Position numbers and translations under genes: made by a program. 25,881 nt of DNA from Alloascoidea africana (taxonomy: Eukaryota > Ascomycota > Alloascoideomycetes > Alloascoideales > Alloascoideaceae), in the NCBI GenBank assembly GCA_030581615.1, contig JAKTTT010000115.1, forward strand, positions 1 to 25,881. The letters are read 5' to 3'. Under the pieces are notes generated by a model that did no database searches, had not been told where the DNA came from, and saw only the letters and a list, made by a program, of their open reading frames with translations. Positions 1-9,004 of this stretch are shown here, in pieces. How positions within the stretch are numbered: position 1 is the stretch's first letter; every line of letters starts with the position of its first letter.

Positions 1-1
1 G

Positions 2-1384
2 AAAAGTCCCAACGACGAAAGATGGTCAGCAAATAAAAGGCATGCACCCGCTGGCTTTCTCTTGATCACAGTTTTATTTGGTATCATCTCTTTGGCAAGC
101 CACATGCTTGCATTGACCTTTATAAACTCGGCAGAAGAAGTCGTCATTGTGCCAAGCCCGTTATCGACTGTTGACAAAACATACCAGAACGTTAGTGGGG
201 AGTCTCTACTGAAAGCAGAACTAACTACTGGCCTCTACGCATGGAGTCAGTTTGCTGACTACGGCACTGAAGAAGGAATTTTGGGACAACCTCCTGAACG
301 CATCAACAAGACCTTTGGCTTGAATGACATTGCACTGGGAATCTCTAGCAAGAATCTCGCAAAAAAAATCTCGGACAGAGTCCTGGCCGACCCGATCTAT
401 ACGAACCTAACCGTCAATAGCATTACCAGTAGCGTTGCCAGTACTGCACTCAGTTCCTACTATACTGCAGATGGCACGTTTTTGACCCTAGGTCCTAAAG
501 TTAGATTGAAAGGATACACCGAAACGTACGACTTTGTTCATGTCCCAATTTACCGTATGCCCAAAGGTACATACTCTTCTTATATTACTGAGATAGTTGA
601 TAAGAATAACAATACCAGGAACTGCCTCGTCAGGGACAAACTGGAAAACGTCGAACCCCTGAATAGTGATTTCATTAACGAAACTCTTGTTCCTTTTCAA
701 AGGCTTATTAAACTAAATATGACACTGAAAGGCAACAATTCCGTCATCACCCCACAGAATGCAGTCATTTTGAAATCAACGCATTTCCCCCAAGGAAAAG
801 CTATTGTTGATTTAATATATGGGATGCCGACAGTTACAGACTCAACCAGGCAAGACCCCTACTCGTGGATGAACCTCACAGAAAAATCCTACTTTGATAC
901 CTTAACGACTTATGAGGACAGATTCTTTACGTCTCCTGCCACCAAGATTTGTGGGACATATTTAACGGACGATGTTGTTTCTTGTTCAAACTATAGTGTT
1001 GCAAAAAACCCTCCCACCGCAGTGGGATACCGCTTCACTTGGATTCACGAGATGATTCCTATTCGGGTACTAAGTTCGGGTGTCTCTTACACGCCTAATG
1101 TTAAAAACAGAGAGCTCTACTTTACAAGACCAAACGTTACAGGAGATTTGAAGTATTTTGTGAGGGATAACGATTATGGAAACGGCCATTATATCGTTTA
1201 TGACCTTCCAAACTCCGTCTTCGTAACGATGATTGTTCTTACTTCACTTGCACTTCTAACTCTTCCCTTCTGGGGCAGAACTTCTAAAACAGCTAGTGTG
1301 TTGTTTGTTGTGAATCAGATCCCAACAGGATCGTCTCGCGCTTGGCTGGAAAACGTTTTTCACCAGAGCCAGTCTAGGAAATAA
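2..1384 (+). CDS. 5'-partial two-TM glycosylated membrane protein, unknown
   Basis: The reading frame is open from base 2, so the gene starts left of the window and the first 20 visible codons (beginning KSPNDERW) are real coding sequence. About 460 residues are visible. A hydrophobic span at roughly 18-44 (AGFLLITVLFGIISLASHML) looks like the first membrane helix. It is followed by about 360 polar residues with ten N-x-S/T sequons and only three cysteines. A second helix at about 405-425 (SVFVTMIVLTSLALLTLPFW) precedes a basic cytosolic tail of about 35 residues ending SQSRK. The topology suggests a protein with both ends in the cytosol and a large, heavily N-glycosylated luminal or extracellular domain. 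I do not recognise the family and no catalytic motif is visible. The internal ATG in SHML lies inside the first helix and is not a likely start. The stop is TAA at 1382-1384. Confidence 0.75.
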   Translation, partial: KSPNDERWSANKRHAPAGFLLITVLFGIISLASHMLALTFINSAEEVVIVPSPLSTVDKTYQNVSGESLLKAELTTGLYAWSQFADYGTEEGILGQPPERINKTFGLNDIALGISSKNLAKKISDRVLADPIYTNLTVNSITSSVASTALSSYYTADGTFLTLGPKVRLKGYTETYDFVHVPIYRMPKGTYSSYITEIVDKNNNTRNCLVRDKLENVEPLNSDFINETLVPFQRLIKLNMTLKGNNSVITPQNAVILKSTHFPQGKAIVDLIYGMPTVTDSTRQDPYSWMNLTEKSYFDTLTTYEDRFFTSPATKICGTYLTDDVVSCSNYSVAKNPPTAVGYRFTWIHEMIPIRVLSSGVSYTPNVKNRELYFTRPNVTGDLKYFVRDNDYGNGHYIVYDLPNSVFVTMIVLTSLALLTLPFWGRTSKTASVLFVVNQIPTGSSRAWLENVFHQSQSRK

Positions 1385-2001
1385 CACCGAAGTATTTTTG
1401 AGGTTTCATTTCCATTGTTCTTAATATATCAAAACTCCCTGGTTGTTGGTACTTTTCTCCGACATCCCACCAACAAAGTCATTGAGCAATAGGATGCCAT
1501 AATAGAAGGAACAAACATTCAGCACTAAATTTCCATTCAATAATTATGCTTATTCTCTTTCTGCTTTTACAGGATTTGCAATCCTCTCAATAAGACTTTA
1601 TTTGAGCTTCAGGAAGAGGCTTTGGACATTGATAGATTTTTTCATTCATGGCCTTTCCTTGGTAGCTTGATTCCTCTGATATTTTAGCCTCTTGGTCTCT
1701 CAGAATACATAGCTTCCTCCAAAACTATCTCCTCTACCTGTAGAACCATTGAAATAGTAGTAACAGAGATTTTATATAGTCATAAAGGAGTAGAATACAG
1801 AGTGAATGCAATAAAACTCGAGTATGGGAGAAAAGGGCGAGTAAGTACGATATATGATATCTAAGGGTATACTGCGATGGGTAACCGCAGATTCTACCAA
1901 ATAAGCTGGTTTTTCTCCATGCACCACGATGGACACATAGTAACAAACACCCTTCTTGGTTGTGATGAATATATGTCCGCGCTAGATCTCTCCAACGCAT
2001 G

Positions 2002-2064
2002 CAAACGTAGGTACATGATGGTTGGCTTGCCCATGTTAACAAGTAGATCGCGCACCTACGTTTG
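2002..2064. repeat. 11-bp inverted repeat (long-loop dyad)
   Basis: CAAACGTAGGT at 2002-2012 is perfectly complementary to ACCTACGTTTG at 2054-2064, with a 41-nt spacer. No gene overlaps it. It could be a structured RNA, a protein-binding dyad or chance. Confidence 0.6.
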
Positions 2065-2861
2065 TATCCCGACTCTGCGAGTGGTCCTGGGGTCATTTCC
2101 CAGCTCGACTCCCATGTTTTGTTTGACTATAAACTTGGACTTGCATCACTGTTTTTTGTTTTTCCAAATACATTTCTACATTCTGGTTAACTGAGAATTG
2201 TAGTTTTTCTGTGCTTCAAATATCTAGTTACATCCTAATGTTTTTGTGGCGATTCCATTATTATTCATCTAGAGCATTCCTTCTGATTCTGCAAAGGTAT
2301 TTAAATTGAGATTTTTCTAGATGGAGACAAGATCCTTTCTAGATAGCATACGGATTGTCTAAAGAGATGCCAGTGTTATACTAAAATCAGCGGCGGGTGC
2401 ATGCATGGATAAATGCTGAAGAAACGGACATTGGATATATGCATCCCATATATCGATAGAAATCACTAGCACAAAGAATCATTCTGTTAACTCTTTTTGT
2501 CATACAAATGACCCACCGTGTCCTCGGGGAATCCAGTATTCAAATCAACCAACGGAGGGCAAACATGGTATTGACATAGTATCAGGTATATTATCCATCG
2601 CTATGAGAGTGTTGAATCATAGCTCTTCTTGCCTTCAGCCGTGTTGGTATAAAGTCCTAATACAATTCTGACGGTCCATTTTTGCCAGCGTCCTTTGTTC
2701 TCTGTTGGCTGGCTGTATCAAATGATGAATGGTTCCTTTTCATGTTTTAAATCCCTGAGATCATGACTGTACAATGTTCTCGTGGCTTTCTACAATCTTG
2801 CGTAACAAATCAGCTGGCTCTGCATCGTTTCTCACTCTGGTGCGAGATCAGAAACAAGGCC

Positions 2862-3000
2862 TGAGACAGCCGACAACATGTCCAGTCCAGAACCTATGAC
2901 GTTTAACCGCCTTTCTTTGCTTTTGGCTCCGTCACCATGACGTTTGCTTGTGCTGTCTCAGATTCACATCTCCAGAGACCCGAGCGGTTCGGCTGTCTCA
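2862..3000. promoter_or_regulatory. Triplicated 9-bp motif GCTGTCTCA upstream of OPI3
   Basis: GCTGTCTCA occurs on the plus strand at 2952-2960 and 2992-3000, and on the minus strand at 2862-2870. The first and third copies share the longer CGGCTGTCTCA. Three copies in 139 bp, 240-375 bp upstream of the OPI3 ATG, suggest a repeated factor-binding site. The factor is not recognised. Confidence 0.5.
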
Positions 3001-3040
3001 CCACCCGCGGAGCTGCAAATCCCGAGCACAGGAAGGCCCG

Positions 3041-3071
3041 TCCCGGAAGTTTGTGCCCCATACTTCCGGGA
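3041..3071. promoter_or_regulatory. Perfect 10-bp inverted repeat in OPI3 promoter
   Basis: TCCCGGAAGT (3041-3050) and ACTTCCGGGA (3062-3071) are perfect reverse complements with an 11-nt spacer, centred about 180 bp upstream of the OPI3 ATG. Everted/inverted CGG-CCG half-sites at fixed spacing are typical of fungal Zn2Cys6 dimers, which is the likeliest reading. A transcribed hairpin is the alternative. Confidence 0.55.
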
Positions 3072-3092
3072 TGTCCCGCAAAGTGTAAATTG

Positions 3093-3101
3093 CATGTGAA
3101 A
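3093..3101 (+). promoter_or_regulatory. UASINO/ICRE-like element
   Basis: CATGTGAAA matches nine bases of the inositol/choline-responsive element CATGTGAAAT, bound in S. cerevisiae by Ino2-Ino4 in front of phospholipid genes including OPI3. Here it lies 137 bp upstream of the OPI3 ATG. The position fits the same regulation. Whether the Ino2/Ino4-type factors exist and act this way in this species is inference. Confidence 0.55.
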
Positions 3102-3237
3102 GACCCAACCGAATGCAGCAATTTCAAAACGGCCCAACAGTTTTCTGGCACCCTTTTCTCTTCTCTGTTGTTGCAATCTTCGTCTTCGTCTGTGTCTGCT
3201 ATATTTCAGATCAATTGGCAGTGGGTTTGGCTAAACG

Positions 3238-4074
3238 ATGGAGTTTATAATTAACACGGTGAACGAGAGCGATCTCAGTAAGACAAGCCTAAAAGGTAAA
3301 GTCGTAGTGCCATTAGCACCACTGGAGAGTACCTAGAGTACCTACTAACTGATCTCGTGTCTCTGCTGGACCAGTGTGCTTGGCCTCAATTGCGTTCAAT
3401 CCCATTTTCTGGAACTTTGTGGCAAGGCTAGGTAAGATTGTGTGTGTGTTTCTGTCTGGGGAGACCAGTCAAGCTGATCTGAACTTTCTGTGGTAGAGTA
3501 CAACAACAAGACCCTGACCAAGCTCGCGGGTGGCAATCCTCGGCTGGGCTGCTACGGGCTCGCGGTCACCATCTTCTCGCTGGGCCTCATCCGCGACTAC
3601 CTGTATCACCAGGCCCTGGACGAGCAGCCGACCTCGGAGTTTCTCGCAAACGATCCGCGCGTCAAGGCTCTTGCAATTGCGTGTTTTGCCGCGGGCAACA
3701 TCTTGGTGCTTTCATCGATGTATGTTCTCGGCGTCACTGGAACCTATCTAGGAGACTACTTTGGAATCTTGATGGATCACCGAGTCACCGGCTTCCCATT
3801 CAACATTACGGACAATCCAATGTACAACGGTAGCACGCTTTGCTTTGTGGGGACCGCTCTGTACTATGGTAAGCCCGTTGGACTCTTGATTTCGGGATTT
3901 GTCAATTTTATGTATATCATTGCGCTTTGGTTTGAAGAGTATGTTATTTGGGGGGTATTTGCTTGTGAACTTGTAGTTACTAATTTTTGTAGACCCTTCA
4001 CTGCTGAAATATATGCGAAACGGGATAGGGAATTGGCAGCAGGCAAATCCTCTAAGGACAAGAAGAATGATTAA
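3238..4074 (+). CDS. OPI3: Phosphatidyl-N-methylethanolamine N-methyltransferase, 4 exons
   Basis: Exons 3238-3295, 3375-3431, 3497-3938 and 3993-4074 give 212 residues, close to S. cerevisiae Opi3 (206). The enzyme makes the last two SAM-dependent methylations from phosphatidylethanolamine to phosphatidylcholine in the ER membrane. Diagnostic stretches are FNPIFWNFVARLEY (27-40), VTIFSLGLIRD, LGVTGTYLGDYFGILMDHRVTGFPFN (116-141), NPMYNGSTL, and the SAM-contacting EE at 185-186 followed by PFTAEIYAKRD. Hydrophobic segments fit the usual multi-helix topology. All exon phases agree. Intron 1 has TACTAAC at 3343-3349 and ends at AG 3373-3374. Intron 2 is 3432-3496. Intron 3 (3939-3992) has GTATGT and TACTAAT. 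An alternative exon-1 donor at 3278 is also in phase and would shorten the N-terminus by six residues. The identification is firm; the exact N-terminus is less so. Confidence 0.93.
3939..3992 (+). other. Stop-free 54-nt intron in OPI3
   Basis: GTATGT donor, TACTAAT branch site at 3978-3984 and TTTTTGTAG acceptor. The intron is exactly 18 codons with no in-frame stop. Removing it restores WFEEPFTAEIYAKRD, which aligns with WEEPFTAMIYANRD of the S. cerevisiae enzyme. Retention would insert YVIWGVFACELVVTNFCR. Confidence 0.93.
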
Positions 4075-4850
4075 ACTCTGATCATCAGGCACCTGCTCTA
4101 CGACCATGCTCATCATCATCATCATCATCCTGATGTTTTTGAGCATGACATTTTGAAAAAGCACGGGACAACACATAAAAAAAAAACTCCATTTATTCTG
4201 ATTTACATCTTCAACAGGGTGGTTTTAAATGAGTACTCGGGAAAAAAAGAAACGGAAAACACACAAACGGGAATTTCATCCATTCCCCAGATATGCCATG
4301 TATATTGTATTTGCATAATTTTTTTGACGTCATATTTTGTCTTTAGATTGAAGCTGTTTCACATAGAATTACCAATTTTTTTGTTTTTAGTAAAAATGGT
4401 TGATGCATAATAAATCCATTTATCCATTTCTATTTCTTGAGAATGCGAATTCATGTGATTCAAGCTATCCAAACTCCATGGCCATTTTGGTTTTGGATCT
4501 TGGAGTACCTCCCGTAAACAAGCTCTCGTATCTAAACAAAACACCCTCATTTCTAAAGCGCTTTAAAACATCAATTTATAAGTATACTAGTATATAGATA
4601 GATATATATATGTATAAGGAGAACTGGCATGCAGTGAATCATCTGGTGCTTTCATTAGCTCTTGCTTAGCAAGAATGATTAGGAATAAAAGAGAGACAGA
4701 ATATAGGTGATGGATGGGAAACGTAACCAGTACCAGCAGAACACACAACAAGGCTTGGAGAAAATGGTGGACACAGCGACCCAGTTTTGTAATCCACCAT
4801 AACAACAGTAATAGTAGTAAAAAAAAAAAAGGGGGAATCATTATTCTTTT
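4075..4850. other. Convergent OPI3/CCC1 3' region
   Basis: 776 bp between two stop codons, AT-rich, with no supported gene. It holds a (CAT)n run near 4108-4129, A-tracts near 4181 and 4819, and an AT/GATA microsatellite near 4592-4614 that could serve in 3'-end formation for either gene. Confidence 0.6.
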
Positions 4851-5741
4851 TTATTCAATCAACTTTACAAGCCCCCAAGCGGCCCCAGCCGCCGTGCCAC
4901 CAACGAGAACCATCTGAATACCGTTTGAAAGCCGGTCATATAATGAAGATTCACTTCCAATAGATATCATTGTTTTGATGAAACCAAACCAGAAGAGCGT
5001 GACGCCCATTACAATTGCAGATATGATCAATCCAGTTTCCACAATTTCGGTGAAAAAATAGGGAATCAGAGGTATAAATCCACCGATGAAATAGGCAGAC
5101 CCAATGGTTAGAGCAGATGTGAATTGTCTGCCTTCTGCAGGTTCTTCCAAACCTTTACCAAACCGAATGATAAAGTCGATCATGGAGGCCGGGGATTTTT
5201 CCAAATCTTGGATAAACGATTCAATTGTTTGATTTGAAATGTCATAGGAGCTGAGAATGTCAACAACCTCCACATCCAAAGTCTCTGGGTCATTGGTGAA
5301 GTTTAACCTCTCTTTTGACACCTGTGCTTCATAGTATTCGGATTCGGATTTTGCAGCAAGGTATCCTCCCAATCCCATCGATATGGCGCCTGACACCAAT
5401 TCCGCCAGTCCTCCTGTAATGACGAGTTTGGAACTCCCCAAGCTACTTAGACCCGCAGTCAACGCAAACGGGACAGTTAGACCGTCCGAAAGTCCAATAA
5501 TCATATCTGACATGACCCGTGGGTCAATTCTGTTGCCCAGAAATGGGATCGAGAGTTCCCATCCTTCACTGTCCGCAGACCCATTGCTCCGTAAGCTCTC
5601 GATGTCTCCTGTATTGGAATTGGAATTGGGCGTGTTACCAATAGCGCCATAGCTGGTCGTGGTCGTGGTGGAATTGTTGTTGTGATCCTTGGAAGATGAC
5701 AAGGACTTTTCAATTGCTTTCTTCAGTGCTACTAACGACAT
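4851..5741 (-). CDS. CCC1: CCC1/VIT1-family vacuolar iron/manganese transporter
   Basis: 296 residues, ATG at 5741-5739 and TAA at 4853-4851, no intron. The family moves cytosolic Fe2+/Mn2+ into the vacuole by proton exchange. The Ser/Thr/Asn-rich N-terminus (1-60) is probably disordered. The core starts at SDMIIGLSDGLTVPFALTAG (78-97, helix 1), then helix 2 at about 105-130 (ITGGLAELVSGAISMGLGGYLAA). A hydrophilic metal-binding domain (130-205) has clustered glutamates (KSESEYYEAQVSKE, EKSPASMIDF). Three further helices follow at about 208-228, 236-258 and 273-293. This order matches VIT1/Ccc1 proteins, and S. cerevisiae Ccc1 is about 322 residues. The gene is convergent with OPI3 and divergent from the glycogen synthase paralogue. 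Its upstream DNA contains CCAAT palindromes, which may tie it to CCAAT-binding-complex control. Confidence 0.95.
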   Translation of the reverse strand: MSLVALKKAIEKSLSSSKDHNNNSTTTTTSYGAIGNTPNSNSNTGDIESLRSNGSADSEGWELSIPFLGNRIDPRVMSDMIIGLSDGLTVPFALTAGLSSLGSSKLVITGGLAELVSGAISMGLGGYLAAKSESEYYEAQVSKERLNFTNDPETLDVEVVDILSSYDISNQTIESFIQDLEKSPASMIDFIIRFGKGLEEPAEGRQFTSALTIGSAYFIGGFIPLIPYFFTEIVETGLIISAIVMGVTLFWFGFIKTMISIGSESSLYDRLSNGIQMVLVGGTAAGAAWGLVKLIE

Positions 5742-5914
5742 GGTATCTTGGTGGTATTTGATTGATTACTCCAGTGAGAGCGTCAACATGAACAACGAAT
5801 AAATAAATATAATAAACAAATAAACAAACAGGAACAGAAGAGTACGTCAAAAAAAGTGGAGGAAAGGGATGGAGAAGAGAAGATGGAGGAAAAAGCGTGA
5901 TGTTTTCTTCCTTC

Positions 5915-6055
5915 GCGCGCGCCTTCTTCGAGATAATTGGCAGCCAATTGCGCGCTGCTCTCGCGTTTTCGCGCACAATTGCGCAAAAGTGCGCCAAAAA
6001 GTGCGCGATGGCCTGCACCGGCTGGTCAGCACAATTGCACGCGCGCTGATTGGCT
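5915..6055. promoter_or_regulatory. CCAAT palindrome and GCGC-rich cluster upstream of CCC1
   Basis: AATTGGCAGCCAATT at 5935-5949 is a palindrome with 7-bp arms around one base, giving two back-to-back CCAAT boxes about 200 bp from the CCC1 ATG. A third box (ATTGG) lies at 6049-6053. AGCCAATTGCGCGC (5942-5955) is mirrored by GCGCGCTGATTGGCT (6041-6055), with a one-base length difference. GCACAATTGC is directly repeated at 5973-5982 and 6029-6038, and GCGC cores recur throughout. CCAAT boxes bind the Hap2/3/5 complex, whose HapX/Hap43-type partner controls iron genes in many fungi. That link to CCC1 here is inference. Confidence 0.6.
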
Positions 6056-6113
6056 GGCGGAACCACACGCTGGGCGACTCTTCTTGCCCCGATGCGGCAG
6101 TAAAGCACCCAGG

Positions 6114-6165
6114 CGAAATCCACGAAATCCACGAAATTGGAATACTGGAATACTGGAATATTGGA
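6114..6165. repeat. Two abutting minisatellites
   Basis: CGAAATCCA is repeated 2.7 times at 6114-6137 (9-bp unit). It is followed directly by TGGAATAC repeated about 3.3 times at 6138-6165 (8-bp unit, last copy TGGAATAT). They lie about 375-425 bp upstream of the CCC1 start. Confidence 0.8.
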
Positions 6166-8649
6166 GAAGAGATTGTGTACTTCCTGCTTGGAGACGAACG
6201 AGCTTGTTTCATCTCTGCTTCTACATTTTAGACACTGCCATTCTATTCTATCTGTGGACCACAACCCCAGACTTGTAAAGACAACCCCTCCCACAGCAAA
6301 TCCTCTACTATTTTTTTTGGCTTATTTGCATGCCTAGGTTAAAGGGGTATCGCTCAAAAGGTGCAAGCGCAAGACGATATTACCGAAGCATCCAGCTACA
6401 ATTGAAATAATAAAAGAAAAAAGACCAAAAAAAAGCTGAAATTAGTTTGCTTTCTAACTGCCAAATTTCATAATTGTAACCAATCCACTAGCGACAACTT
6501 GTTTCGTGTAGATCTGGAAATAAATTTTCAAACCCAAGATAGGAACTTGTCGTGTCGAAGCCTGCTTTTGTTCAGTCTTGGACTGTTAAGCCTCTCTTTC
6601 TCATTGGTACACATGAGTCTATCCATCATGGAGAATCAAGCATCAATATTTTTTTTCTGTTTGCCTAAAGTCGGCTTGCCCTGCTAAATGGGCAAAAGGT
6701 AGTAAAATTGAAGAAGCGCCATGTGTTGATAAGACAGTAAGGAATTTTGGATATCCGACTTTGGCGTAGTGTTTAGAAACTACTTCCAATTTTCACTGTT
6801 TTTCTAAATAACATCTGGATAGATACTTTGCTTTGAACAAGATTTCATGCAATTGGTTAGGATTGGATCTAATCTAACTGGTCACTGGTATATATCTTCA
6901 AAAGTACAATTACTATCTGCTGAACCACCCTCCACTCAATCACTGATCTCTTTTTATTACTAATTTGGTGTTTCCCAATTTTTCAACCCAATGCTCATAC
7001 TCATCAACCATCTCTATCGCATTGTACTATTAGCCCCCCATATACGCCAATCTCATTGGTTCAAATTTATGGCACCAGTCAGGACATATGGGACCAATTG
7101 AGAATACCATTTGTACGTGCTGATCCTTCATTTCAACTCCTTTGGTTAACATTGAATTGTATTAAAAACTCCAATAAACGTTAATATATATCGGGGAGTA
7201 GAACCGCCCATTCATTAACCACCAGCAGCCAGAATCTTTTTTTATTGTTAACCCTTACTTTTTGGTTTTGTGTTTTGGGTGAACGGACTTTTTAAAGTGA
7301 AAATGTTGGCAGGGTAACCAAAGTAAGTTTTTTTTTCCACCACAAAAACCGCTCCCATTTTTTCTAGTACCTTCTGTTTCTTCACCCACAAGAGAAGAAT
7401 TGCATTCAAAGCTTACAAAAGAACCAACTTTTTTGTTTTTGGTTAAATTTAACATGTTTTGGGGAAAGTCTCCGGTCATAATGAAGTGGAAACACAACGA
7501 GGAACTATATTCAAATAGCCTTGTTGAAACTTGTCGGTTTGGTGTAGCACTGTCTAGTTCGGGATTTACGCCTCGGTCTAATAGGTTTTCTACTTTTGCT
7601 TTTGCATATTTGCCCTGAGTATATCTGCGGTGTTTCCTCTTGAAACTTTATGTGATCTTTTAAGGTCTCAACTGTTTGAATTCTTTGGTTGTTTGCTTCA
7701 GCTGGTAGCAAAACTTTGGATCGATGGGAAAATTCATTTCTGTTCTATTCTTGTGCTTACTAAATTGTCATGTTTCTTTTTTGCTGTGATTTTATCACTG
7801 CTTTTATTTCGACGATGGATAGTTTTCTATCTAAACGATAGTTATGCAATTGCCAATTCTTTCTAGAATTGGGAACACAATGGAGCTCATTCTCTCTTGT
7901 GGGTCCTTTTTTTTTTCCAACAAACTTGATCCTTTTTTGTGGATATGCATAGTCAAATATGCCAAGTTTATCTCTTTTTTTTGCTATTGCTATTGCTACG
8001 TCATGATCCAATCTATTTTTCCCTTGGTAATATCTTGAGAGGCCTCATTCGTTGTGAGGATGCCGAGGCTGAGGATACTTGAGTATAGCACGAATGATGA
8101 GATACAATACAACATAGAGTCAAGCTCAGAGGATCCAAAAGAGATTCAAAGACGAGACTTGTAAACTATTTTCTGACTATGCTATATTAAGATGAATCAG
8201 CCTCTAGTAAGCAGCCTCAAGACATGGCCATGCGATGAATAAATTGAATCAAAGACCATCCCAATATAATCAGCTTACCATCCGTACAATTTGTAAAACT
8301 TGATAGGAAGCAAAAACATAATTTTGTCATTCAACCTCTTGTCAGCCCTTGCCTGTGTCATCAACTCTGGGCTGGTGTGACGTCAAATAGAAAAAGAGTA
8401 GGCAGTATTCAAGACACGCATACATAGTAGAGTGACCCCACGGAGTCATAGTTAATGTTAACATGCCACTTTACGTGTGGAGAAGCCTGTTTTACAACAA
8501 TGATCAACACACGGACCAATAAAACAGGATCATTACAAAACCGCACAGATTCTTCTAGAAGTCTCCAGATCTGATCAAATGTCGCAGTTAAAAGTAGTTT
8601 TGGTTTGCATTAGATGACGGTTAGGTAAATCTTAAGTACTGGGATGTGT

Positions 8650-8702
8650 CCGGTCCGGACCGGTCCCGAGGCATGCATGTCCCACCCGATAGCTTGCTAT
8701 CG
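8650..8702. promoter_or_regulatory. Palindrome cluster upstream of glycogen synthase paralogue
   Basis: CCGGTCCGGACCGG (8650-8663) is a perfect 14-bp palindrome containing CGG-N6-CCG, as bound by some Zn2Cys6 factors. GCATGCATG follows at 8671-8679. CGATAGC-TT-GCTATCG at 8687-8702 is a second perfect dyad with 7-bp arms. They sit 300-355 bp before the GSY ATG, so a regulatory role is likely but untested. Confidence 0.5.
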
Positions 8703-9004
8703 CCATTATACCGCCAATTGAGTTTTGGGTCTTTTTATGCGGGAGCAGAGGAATCGGGTAAATCCAAGGTTTGATTGTGTAACGATCAGTAAGAATAGAA
8801 AGTAGATGACATCTATAGAAATCATAATAATATCTTCCTCTCGGATCTTTTCTTCTTTCTATTCTCCTCGGTTGTTTGGGAATCTTTTCTTGTGATTTCT
8901 GTTTGGTTTTTTTGTTCTTTTACTTCTTACCCTTTGCACTCTGTGTTTTTCCCCCAATTCCCATCCTCCAACCTTGCGCAACAAACAAAAAAGATCAAAT
9001 CAAA

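Larger units (their letters stand above)
1385..3237. other. Intergenic region upstream of OPI3
   Basis: About 1.85 kb separates two same-strand genes. Open frames on both strands (for example 1734-2096 minus and 1877-2194 plus) have low-complexity or atypical composition and no recognisable domain, so I call none. The left half is AT-rich and holds one dyad (2002-2064). The right 400 bp is GC-richer and carries the repeated motif, inverted repeat and UASINO-like site listed separately, so it is probably the OPI3 promoter. Confidence 0.6.
5742..9004. other. 3.26-kb divergent intergenic region CCC1/GSY
   Basis: No convincing gene on either strand. Small open frames overlap each other in several frames and have T-rich or GC-skewed composition. 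The CCC1-proximal 450 bp has a GCGC- and CCAAT-rich cluster and minisatellites. The middle (about 6.2-8.6 kb) is AT-rich, with T-tracts near 6649, 7328 and 7907. The GSY-proximal part has palindromes (8650-8702) and a pyrimidine-rich leader (about 8826-8960). Confidence 0.6.

Noticed and set aside
1734-2194. Overlapping open frames on both strands (120 and 105 codons)
   Set aside because: No domain, unusual composition, mutually antisense, and overlapping the dyad at 2002-2064. Chance frames are the simpler explanation.
2903-3254. Open frames of 105, 82 and 70 codons across the OPI3 upstream region
   Set aside because: They overlap one another in different frames in a GC-richer promoter segment, and one runs into OPI3 exon 1. 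None resembles a protein family.
5710-6337. Several 110-190-codon frames upstream of CCC1
   Set aside because: They arise from GCGC-rich and minisatellite DNA with few stops and disagree in frame and strand.
8876-9004. Hydrophobic in-frame N-terminal extension of the glycogen synthase paralogue
   Set aside because: There is no ATG before 9005; the segment is a pyrimidine-rich leader that happens to lack stops, and homology starts at residue 7 after the ATG at 9005.
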